Of a stretch of 47,665 nt of DNA, positions 34,134-41,034 are shown piece by piece (position 1 is the first letter of the stretch; the number at the start of each line of letters is the position of its first letter). The notes beneath the pieces are model-generated. The model was not told where the DNA came from. It did not search any database and saw only the letters and a program-made list of their open reading frames with translations. The stretch comes from Micrococcus sp. (lineage in GTDB: Bacteria; Actinomycetota; Actinomycetes; Actinomycetales; Micrococcaceae), in the NCBI RefSeq assembly GCF_030523875.1, contig NZ_JAUNHR010000003.1:17971-65635 (forward strand), given 5' to 3'. Position numbers and translations under genes: made by a program.

Positions 34134-34157
34134 CGGAAGGCAGAACAATCCTTCCGC
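34134..34157. promoter_or_regulatory. HipB-like operator 3
   Basis: CGGAAGG (34134-34140) and CCTTCCG (34150-34156) form an inverted repeat. The segment 34141-34157, read on the minus strand, is GCGGAAGGATTGTTCTG and matches operator 1 at 15 of 17 positions. Confidence 0.55.
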
Positions 34158-34196
34158 TCGCTGTCTCTGCCCCCGCTGACGACGACGCCGGCCGGC

Positions 34197-35759
34197 TCAG
34201 GCGATCCGGTGCAGGCGGTGCTCGCCGTCGCCGACGCCGAACACGGCCCGCGTGCGCACCGACGAGCCGAGCTCGCTGACGTAGTCGAGGACCTGGAACC
34301 GCGCCTCGAGCAGCTCCGGCGTCAGGTCCACGCTGAGATAGCCGCGCAGGTCGTTGTTGAACTTGATGTGCGGATTCCAGGCGAGGGCAGGGGTCGAGGA
34401 GTCCGAGCCGTCGCCGCCCGAGGTGATGGACGTGGTGATCAGCTCCACGCCCACGGGGGCCGAGGAGAGGTCGTTGAAGTCCCGCTTGATGTCCGAGGCG
34501 AAGGCCTCGTGGATGTCACCGGTCAGGACCACCGGATTGCGCACGCCCGCCTGCACCCAGGCGTCCACCACGCGCTCGCGGGAGGCCACGTAGCCGTCCC
34601 AGGTGTCCATGTCCCCCCAGAGCAGGGGGCCCGCGGTGCGGTCGTACTGCACGAACGGCACCTGCTGGGTCACCAGGTCCCACCGCGCGGTGGAGGTCTG
34701 GAACCCCTCTTGGAGCCACGCCTCCTGCGCGGCGCCGGTGATGCTGCGCCGCGGGTCGCGCGCGTCGGCGTCGACCACCTTGATCAGGTCCAGGTTGGCC
34801 TGGTCCGAGCGGTACTGGCGGGTGTCCAGGAGGTGGAAGGTGGCGAGGTCGCCCCACTGGATGCGGCGGTAGAGCTGCATGTCGATCCCGCGGGGCATGG
34901 AGCTCACGCGCAGCGGCATGTTCTCGTAGTACGCGCGGAACGCGGCGGCGCGGCGGGCCAGGAAGTCCCGGTCCCAGATCTCCGGGGTCTCGTCCGCCCA
35001 GTTGTTCTCCACCTCATGGTCGTCCCAGATCACCAGCCACGGGGCGGCCGCGTGGGCGTCCTGCAGGTGCGGATCGGTCTTGTACTGGGCCATGCGGGCG
35101 CGGTACTGCGCCAGGGTGCGGGACTCGCCGTTCTTGTGAGCGCGCGGCACCCCGGAGGAGACCGGGTACCCGTACGGCATGAGCTCGTAGTAGTAGTCGC
35201 CCAGGTGGACCATGAGGTCCGGCCGCTCGGCGGCCATGTGCCCGTAGGCCGTGAAGTAGCCGTGCTCCCAGTTGGCGCACGAGGCCACGGTCATCCGCAG
35301 CCGGTCCGCGTGCGCCCCGAAGGCCGGCGCGGTCACCGCCCGCCCGACGCGCGAGACGTGCCCCAGCGCGCGGAACCGGTAGAAGTACTCGCGGCCGGGC
35401 TTGAGGCCGGTGAGCGTGACGTGCACGGCGTGGCCCTGCTCGGGGCCTGTCGTCACGACGCCGGAGCGCACCACTCGCGTGAAGCGCTCGTCCTCGGCCA
35501 CCTGGTACTCGACGTCGGTGGCGCGCTGGCCCATGCCGCCCAGGCCGTCGAGGTCCAGGGGCGAGACCGCCAGGCGCGTCCAGACGACGAACCCGTCCGG
35601 CCACGGGTCGCCGGAGGCCACGCCCAGGGTGAACGGGTCCGGCACGCCCGCGGCGCGCGCCGGAGTGCCCAGCAGGGCGGCGGAGGCGACGACGAGCGAT
35701 CCGGTGGTGAGGACCGTGCGGCGGGACGTGTGTGTGGGGGAGGGGGGATGCGAGCTCAC
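34197..35759 (-). CDS. phoD: Tat-exported PhoD-family alkaline phosphatase/phosphodiesterase
   Basis: A 520-residue PhoD-like metallophosphatase. The N-terminus has a Tat signal, TSRRTVLTTGSLVVASAALL, ending in PARAAG (cleavage near residue 40). The mature part starts with FTLGVASGDPWPDGFVVWTRL, the PhoD N-terminal domain. The metallophosphatase core has ASCANWEHGYF, HLGDYYYE, WDDHEVENNWADE and LTGDIHEAFAS. Such enzymes use calcium and iron to release phosphate from phosphodiesters and monoesters outside the cell. The start is the GTG at 35759, because the open frame upstream lacks a signal-compatible sequence. No Pho box was identified. Confidence 0.9.
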   Translation of the reverse strand: MSSHPPSPTHTSRRTVLTTGSLVVASAALLGTPARAAGVPDPFTLGVASGDPWPDGFVVWTRLAVSPLDLDGLGGMGQRATDVEYQVAEDERFTRVVRSGVVTTGPEQGHAVHVTLTGLKPGREYFYRFRALGHVSRVGRAVTAPAFGAHADRLRMTVASCANWEHGYFTAYGHMAAERPDLMVHLGDYYYELMPYGYPVSSGVPRAHKNGESRTLAQYRARMAQYKTDPHLQDAHAAAPWLVIWDDHEVENNWADETPEIWDRDFLARRAAAFRAYYENMPLRVSSMPRGIDMQLYRRIQWGDLATFHLLDTRQYRSDQANLDLIKVVDADARDPRRSITGAAQEAWLQEGFQTSTARWDLVTQQVPFVQYDRTAGPLLWGDMDTWDGYVASRERVVDAWVQAGVRNPVVLTGDIHEAFASDIKRDFNDLSSAPVGVELITTSITSGGDGSDSSTPALAWNPHIKFNNDLRGYLSVDLTPELLEARFQVLDYVSELGSSVRTRAVFGVGDGEHRLHRIA

Positions 35760-35922
35760 GAGAGACGAGGGTCCCAGGCGCGGGTATCGGGATGGTGACG
35801 GGCCGGTATGGCGCGGGAGAAGACGTGGGGTCAGGGGTGGGCACTGTCCGGCCCGGCGGCGGGGCGCGGATGATCCCGGTGTCCGTCTGGACAGCACTGT
35901 GAACCCGGGGTGGGATGGGCCC

Positions 35923-36507
35923 ATGACGACGCTCCCCGCCTCCGCGCCCTCCCTCGCCCCCACCACCGCACCCGGCACCGCGCCGGCCGCTCGCGACGAC
36001 GCCGCACGCGCCCTCGACATGCCGCCTCGGGAGTTCGTGGAGTGGTTGGAGCAGGAGGCCTCGGCGTCCGACCTGTGGTGGCAGCTCAAGGAGCGCGGTG
36101 AGCTGGGGGAGTGGCACCAGCTGGACGGGGTGGGGCGGATCGCGGACCTGGTGCACCGCGCCGTCGACCCGCGGGACCACCTCACCCTCGAGGACGACGA
36201 TCCCGTGACCCGCTACGCGCAGGCCCTCCAGCTCGGCGGCGGGCTGTTCCTCGTGGAGATCGCCCGGCGATTCGAGGACGTGGGGGCCTACAACTGGCGC
36301 ATCGGGCGGGGCCGGGCCGGCGAAGACGCCGAGAACGCGCCCGACGGCCTGGTGACGGGCGTGCAGGAGCTGACGGCCGCCGAGACCATCGAGGTGCTCA
36401 CCAGCTGGGCCCAGGGCCACGGGCTGCCCCTGGGGTACGGGGCGTCCCTGCACGTGTACGGCACCATGCCGCACCCGGGGGAGGCCGGGGAGGCGCCCGG
36501 CGTCTGA
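35923..36507 (+). CDS. Hypothetical protein
   Basis: A 194-residue acidic, soluble-looking protein. The first about 28 residues are Ala/Pro/Thr-rich; the rest is mostly helical in character, with tryptophans in FVEWLEQEASASDLWWQLKE and a regular mix of charged residues. It has no signal, membrane helix or metal motif. The start ATG 35923 has the context TGGGATGGGCCC, the same as in front of the WcbI-like gene, and no ribosome site. Third-position GC in this frame is high, supporting coding. I do not recognise a family. Confidence 0.6.
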   Translation: MTTLPASAPSLAPTTAPGTAPAARDDAARALDMPPREFVEWLEQEASASDLWWQLKERGELGEWHQLDGVGRIADLVHRAVDPRDHLTLEDDDPVTRYAQALQLGGGLFLVEIARRFEDVGAYNWRIGRGRAGEDAENAPDGLVTGVQELTAAETIEVLTSWAQGHGLPLGYGASLHVYGTMPHPGEAGEAPGV

Positions 36508-36667
36508 GGCGTCAGGGGAGGGGCGGCAGAGGGTGCGCACCCACGCAGGAGGACGGCAGGACGCCCATCGCGCGGTGCGAGGACGTCGAGACGTACCGGA
36601 CCGTGGAGGACATCAAAGGGCATTCGAGGCGTGGGCACTGCAGCGCGGAGGTCGGCTCGGGCTGAGC

Positions 36668-38452
36668 TCAGCGCTCATGTGCCGATGACTCCGGCGCCGT
36701 GGCATAGGTGGTCCCGCGGGCCCCTTGCCGGCCGTTCATCCGCACGTGGTCCTGCTCGATCAGCTTCTTCAGGGCGTAGCTGACCTGGCGTGGGCTGAGG
36801 CCGGTGGTCTCGGTGAGGGCCGCAGCGCTTCGGGGGCCGTCTTCGAGGGCGCGGAGAAGGAGCTCCCCGTTTCGGGCCGCAGCGGTCGGGCGGCGGGCTG
36901 TGGAGGGGCGAGTGGTGGCGACGTCGTCGTCCGTGTCTTCGAGGATGTCGACGATGGTGGGCATGCGTCGTCGAGGCGTGGACCCGCCGGCGGCGCGCGA
37001 GAGGCTGTAGCGCGTGCTGCGCCGTTCCCCGTCCGTCTCGGCGAGGCCGGCCTGGACCAGCCCGCGGAGGGCTTCGCGGGCCTTCACCGAGTCCAGTCCG
37101 AACTCGTCTCGGACGTCTTGGTTGGTCCAGACCCGGCCGTGCCGCATGCCGACGGCGAGAGACCGCTGGACCGGGCTGAGGACCCCGTCTCCGGTGATGC
37201 TCCGCACCCAGGCGAGATCCTCCTCGGAGAGGAGGCTTTCGCGGGGGACGTCGGCAACGAAGCGGACTTCTGTCGCGTGCAGTTCAGGTGGTCGCATGCC
37301 GCTCTCCAGCAACGCGGTGCGGGCGGCGGCGATCCCACCGCCTTCCCCCTCGATCACGCGGCTGCCGTCCGGCGTGCTGATCATCTGGCAGAGGTCATAG
37401 AGGTGTTCATTGACCGCTGACTTCCCCGCCGGGCGGCCCAGCTCTCGCAGGGAGATGCCCCACAGGCCACCGGGGCTCTCGATGTGCAGCCGCCGGTGGT
37501 CGAGGTGGAGGAAGACGCCGCGACTGGAGGTGTGATCCGACAGGTCCCGGTGGACCAGGGCATTGGCCACGAGCTCGCGAACGGCGACGGCCGGCAGCTC
37601 CGTCCGGTCCTCCAGATGACCGTCGGGGCGTTCGCGTACGGTGCTGCGGACATTGCGCATCACCCACTCCATGGCATCGGTGAGCAGGGAGGGGATCGGC
37701 CCGTCGAACTCCTGGCGGTCGGCGTTGCGATGGCCCGGCACGGCGCTGTGTCGGACGGCCGTGATGGTCAGGTGGGGGAAGAACGTCTGGGGGTAGTAGC
37801 CGAGGGCGTAGAGGCCCGCTTTGGTCAGAGCGGTTCCGTCCGGGGCGAGGACTCGCCGGGCGCGCAGGATTCCGACGTCGTCCAACGCTGCGAGGCGGCG
37901 CGAGGTCCGGCGGACACGTCTCATGAACTGATCGAGCAGGTCAGGATCGAGGTCGGCGGCGGTGGTCCCTGGGACGGGAGCGAGGTCCGCGCGGGGGCGT
38001 TCCCGACGGGCGAGGATCTGCTGCACCTCGGCTTCGGAGAGCGGATAGTCGCCGTCGTCGAACCGGGAGTACGCCGGTCCGCTCCGCCCGACGTGAGCAG
38101 GCTTCTGAGAGGACGGCAGGGGATGGACGTCGACGACGATGACGGGGCGGCCGTCCACGGTGAGGTCGAGGATGTCGACGTGCACCTCTGGAACGAGCCC
38201 CTTGCGGGCCCAGTTCGCCACCTTCTGACGCACCTCTGCGGCCGGGACCCCGAGGCTGGGAGCGAAGCCGGAGGCCTCGTCCAGCCCGAAGACGATGGAG
38301 CCCCCGGCGGGCATGTTGGCGAACGCGGACAGGGTCTCCCTGACGTCGGGAACGCCGTCGGCGGCACGCTTCACCTCGATCTCCCAGAGGTCGGTGCCTT
38401 CGGCGCGCATGCGGTTGACGGCGGCGTCGAGGCCGTCCTGATCCACGATCAT
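36668..38452 (-). CDS. AlbA_2 (Schlafen-like) domain protein with ATPase-type domain and C-terminal helix-turn-helix
   Basis: A 594-residue protein of the COG2865 type. Residues about 8-140 form an AlbA_2 domain with TDLWEIEVKRA and a following ANMPAGGSIVFGLDE, the expected nucleic-acid-binding core. Residues about 250-400 match the HATPase_c_4 region, with the Asn-box-like AVRELVANALVHRDLS and the glycine turn ESPGGLWGISL. The last 170 residues hold two winged-helix-like segments (about 430-480 and 545-590). Such proteins are predicted regulators or defence factors, often in mobile or defence islands. I start at the ATG 38452, 6 nt after TACAAT; a TTG two codons upstream is possible. It converges with the hypothetical gene at 35923. 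Confidence 0.78.
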   Translation of the reverse strand: MIVDQDGLDAAVNRMRAEGTDLWEIEVKRAADGVPDVRETLSAFANMPAGGSIVFGLDEASGFAPSLGVPAAEVRQKVANWARKGLVPEVHVDILDLTVDGRPVIVVDVHPLPSSQKPAHVGRSGPAYSRFDDGDYPLSEAEVQQILARRERPRADLAPVPGTTAADLDPDLLDQFMRRVRRTSRRLAALDDVGILRARRVLAPDGTALTKAGLYALGYYPQTFFPHLTITAVRHSAVPGHRNADRQEFDGPIPSLLTDAMEWVMRNVRSTVRERPDGHLEDRTELPAVAVRELVANALVHRDLSDHTSSRGVFLHLDHRRLHIESPGGLWGISLRELGRPAGKSAVNEHLYDLCQMISTPDGSRVIEGEGGGIAAARTALLESGMRPPELHATEVRFVADVPRESLLSEEDLAWVRSITGDGVLSPVQRSLAVGMRHGRVWTNQDVRDEFGLDSVKAREALRGLVQAGLAETDGERRSTRYSLSRAAGGSTPRRRMPTIVDILEDTDDDVATTRPSTARRPTAAARNGELLLRALEDGPRSAAALTETTGLSPRQVSYALKKLIEQDHVRMNGRQGARGTTYATAPESSAHER

Positions 38453-38481
38453 GGACAAATTGTAGAAGAGGAGTTGTCCAT
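38451..38481 (-). promoter_or_regulatory. Leaderless promoter inside an inverted repeat
   Basis: On the minus strand TACAAT (38464-38459) is a consensus-like -10 box 6 nt before the ATG at 38452. ATGGACAA (38451-38458) and TTGTCCAT (38474-38481) are exact 8-bp inverted arms flanking it. The segment AGAAGAGGAGT is repeated directly at about 38,465 and 38,486. The encoded protein, with helix-turn-helix segments, may autoregulate here. Confidence 0.6.
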
Positions 38482-38542
38482 GTGGAGAAGAGGAGTGGAA
38501 GGGGAGGTCGGAACGGCCGCCTCCCTCGCCTCGCCCGTGTTT

Positions 38543-40522
38543 TCAGGGACGCGGTCGCCGGGCGGCGCTGTCCCCTGCACGCAACGGCACGCGGGCATCT
38601 CCCGGGAACACGTCCGATGCGACGGCCACCTCGGTCCGGGGCGTCGCCATGTCCACCGGCCCGATGTCCCCGGGCCGCCGGCCCGGGGTCACCCCGAACG
38701 GCGCCCACGCCGTCCCCGGCTCTTCGATCCCGGGGAACCAGCGGGCGACCTGCTTTCGCAGTCCCTCATCCACCACGTACAGGTACGTGCCGCGCACACC
38801 GCGGGTCAGCAGCACGTTGTAGACGTTGATGACGTACTCGCGCAGGTCCTCGTCCGAGTAGGTCCGCCCGAGCATGCCGTTGTCCCGCTTGCCGCGCTTG
38901 TCGTGGTAGTTCTCCCGGCGGAAGACCACGCGCTGCGTCGAGTCGTCCCAGGTCAGGTCCTCACCGATGATCACCCCGGCGTAGTTGAGGTCGTAGCCCT
39001 GCAGCGTGTGGATGGAGCCCACCTCGTTCACCGCGTCCGAGGAGGTGACCCACTCCTTGTCCGTCCGGTTCCACGGCAGACGCACGCCGTCCAGCTCGAT
39101 GTCCCAGTCCTGGACGGCCGGCGTCTTCGCCGTTCCCCGGCTCATCCAGGGCCAGGCGTAGCCGGCGGCCAGCCGCGCCAGACCGAACTCGGCCTCCTTC
39201 TCCAGCAGGTCCTCCCGCATCTGCCGGAAGTCGCGGTAGAGGCGCAGGTCGTACTCGCCCAGCCCCGGGGCCACCGGGTCCTCCCCGCGCAGGAGCTGAC
39301 CGAAGAACTCCACGTACTCGTCCGAGGCATCCACCCGCAGCTGCGAGGTCAGCGCATGGAACCGCTTCTCGGTGTGCGCGCGCTCGAGCAGACCGCCCAC
39401 GGTCGCCTGGTCCAGGTCCGCCGGGCGCACGGTCTGACGCGGGTCCAGCAGGAGGATCTGGTGGACGCTGCGGTCCACGATCCAGTCCAGCTGCGTGTAC
39501 CGCGGATCGTCCGCCCCGAAGAGGTGCGCGTTGATCTTCGGGTACAGCGCGTTCTGCACGCCGCTGGACTGGCTGGCCCGCAGGTTGAGGCGGTGGGCCT
39601 CGTCCACGATCAGCACGTCGTACTTCTCCGCATACTTCTTCTGGCCCACGTCCCAGGGGTCCACCACCATGTCCGGGTGCAGGCCGGGGGTGTGCTTGAA
39701 CACCGCCTTCAGGGACCGCCGCAGGGACTGCTGGGGCACCACGATGCCGATGGTCAGCCCCTCGGCCTGCGGGTCCACCCGGTGGCGCAGCAGACGCTCG
39801 TGGTTCTCCCGCGTGAAGATCGGGTGGAACGCCTCGTCGGTGCTCAGGTCCGTCTCGTCCGGGTCCTCGGTGAGCAGGGCGAGGTCGGCCAGCAGCTTCA
39901 TGAGGAACACGCCCAGCACGGTCTTCCCGGTGCCCGGCCCGCCCTGCACCACGAAGGGCCCGACGGCGTCGGGGGCCTCCGTCTGCACGATCCCCTCCAC
40001 GATGGCCGCCAAGGAGCGCTCCTGGTCCGCCGTCAGGGACTTGAAGGGGGAGAGCTTGAACAGCGTGCTGTTGATGATCTGGTCCCGCGACTGCGAGAAC
40101 ACGCGCTCCTCGCGCAGCCGCTCAAAGATCTCCTCGAACATCTCCCGGTACCGGGGCCGGTCGTAGTAGTCGTGCTCCTGCAGCCCGAGGTTGCCGTTGA
40201 GCGACTGCCGGCCGCTGTCCCCGCCGAGCAGCCGGATCAGGTAGGACTCCAGGTCCAGCGCCGCGGACTTGTTGAACTCCCCGTGCAGCACCACCCGCAT
40301 GGTGGTGAGCGCGGCCTTCTTGGGGTCGGCCTGGTGCTGCAGACGCCGGACGAGCGTGTTGGTGGTCTCGCCGACGTACACCTGCTTGGTGTTGTCGATG
40401 ACGTAGACGGCCGGCCAGTTGCCGAGCCGTTGCTGTGCCTCGGCGGTCACGTCCGGGGGTAGGGCGCCCCGGAACGGGAGCGTCTCGAGGCGGTAGCCGG
40501 GGTCCTTCTCCTGGGCGTTCAC
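38543..40522 (-). CDS. GIY-YIG nuclease domain fused to a DUF2075-type superfamily 1 helicase
   Basis: A 659-residue protein. Residues about 35-100 form a GIY-YIG-like nuclease: AVYVID (38-43), VYVGET (48-53), a following arginine pair (R59-R60) and a glutamate in LDLESYLIRLL (E92). The DUF2075 helicase core follows with Walker A GGPGTGKT (194-201), Walker B IVDEAHRLN (305-313), a LDPRQTV motif III region and EVGSIHTLQGYDLNYAGVIIGEDL near residue 540. The final 40 residues are basic and low-complexity. The start is the GTG at 40522, overlapping the MazG-like stop by 4 nt. This domain pair occurs in predicted phage-defence proteins; action on foreign nucleic acid is inferred. Confidence 0.82.
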   Translation of the reverse strand: MNAQEKDPGYRLETLPFRGALPPDVTAEAQQRLGNWPAVYVIDNTKQVYVGETTNTLVRRLQHQADPKKAALTTMRVVLHGEFNKSAALDLESYLIRLLGGDSGRQSLNGNLGLQEHDYYDRPRYREMFEEIFERLREERVFSQSRDQIINSTLFKLSPFKSLTADQERSLAAIVEGIVQTEAPDAVGPFVVQGGPGTGKTVLGVFLMKLLADLALLTEDPDETDLSTDEAFHPIFTRENHERLLRHRVDPQAEGLTIGIVVPQQSLRRSLKAVFKHTPGLHPDMVVDPWDVGQKKYAEKYDVLIVDEAHRLNLRASQSSGVQNALYPKINAHLFGADDPRYTQLDWIVDRSVHQILLLDPRQTVRPADLDQATVGGLLERAHTEKRFHALTSQLRVDASDEYVEFFGQLLRGEDPVAPGLGEYDLRLYRDFRQMREDLLEKEAEFGLARLAAGYAWPWMSRGTAKTPAVQDWDIELDGVRLPWNRTDKEWVTSSDAVNEVGSIHTLQGYDLNYAGVIIGEDLTWDDSTQRVVFRRENYHDKRGKRDNGMLGRTYSDEDLREYVINVYNVLLTRGVRGTYLYVVDEGLRKQVARWFPGIEEPGTAWAPFGVTPGRRPGDIGPVDMATPRTEVAVASDVFPGDARVPLRAGDSAARRPRP

Positions 40523-40860
40523 GACGTCGCTGCCTCCTCCGCGCCCTGCGGCGCCTCGTCCTCGGGCCGGCGGGGTGCCGGGTGCTTCACCTTGGTCTTC
40601 ACGAGCTTGGCCTGCACGATCCCGTCCACGTCCCAGCCCATGCGGTCTGCGAAGAGGAACGCGTAGGTCAGCACGTCGGCGAGCTCGTCCCGCACCTCTG
40701 CCATGTCTGCGCCGTCCTCGGTCCACTGGAAGTGCTCCAGCAGCTCGGCGGCCTCGAGGCAGATGGACTTCGCGAGGTTGGCGGGGGTGTGGAAGCGCGC
40801 CCAGTCACGTTCGGCGACGAACGCGCGGAGCTGGTCGAGGGTGTCGTCGTGGGCGGTCAA
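40519..40860 (-). CDS. MazG-like nucleotide pyrophosphohydrolase
   Basis: A 113-residue all-alpha NTP-PPase. The metal-binding pattern is complete: E36-x2-E39 in CLEAAELLEHFQW and E59-x2-D62 in VRDELADVLTYAF. Such enzymes hydrolyse nucleoside triphosphates, often non-canonical or modified ones. The start codon is a TTG at 40860 with GGAGAGAGGA upstream. Its stop overlaps the GIY-YIG/helicase gene, so the two are coupled. A role in lowering nucleotide pools or removing modified nucleotides during infection is possible, but housekeeping cleaning cannot be excluded. Confidence 0.85.
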   Translation of the reverse strand: MTAHDDTLDQLRAFVAERDWARFHTPANLAKSICLEAAELLEHFQWTEDGADMAEVRDELADVLTYAFLFADRMGWDVDGIVQAKLVKTKVKHPAPRRPEDEAPQGAEEAATS

Positions 40861-41022
40861 GACGATCCTCTCTCCTGCAGGGGGTCAGTGGGCGAATGGA
40901 TCGAACCGCAGCCGTGGCACGGTGTCGGGTGCGCAACTCCATTCTTGCGGTGTCACGCGGGGACAGTCTGGAGGGAGCGAAACCATTCGGGGAAGCCTTG
41001 CGGCGGTCAGTCTCGCGCTCAG

Positions 41023-41034
41023 TAGGCTCAGGCC
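41023..41034 (+). promoter_or_regulatory. Leaderless -10 box
   Basis: TAGGCT (41023-41028) lies 6 nt before the ATG at 41035, with no ribosome site. The divergent MazG-helicase operon begins 175 nt away. Confidence 0.5.
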
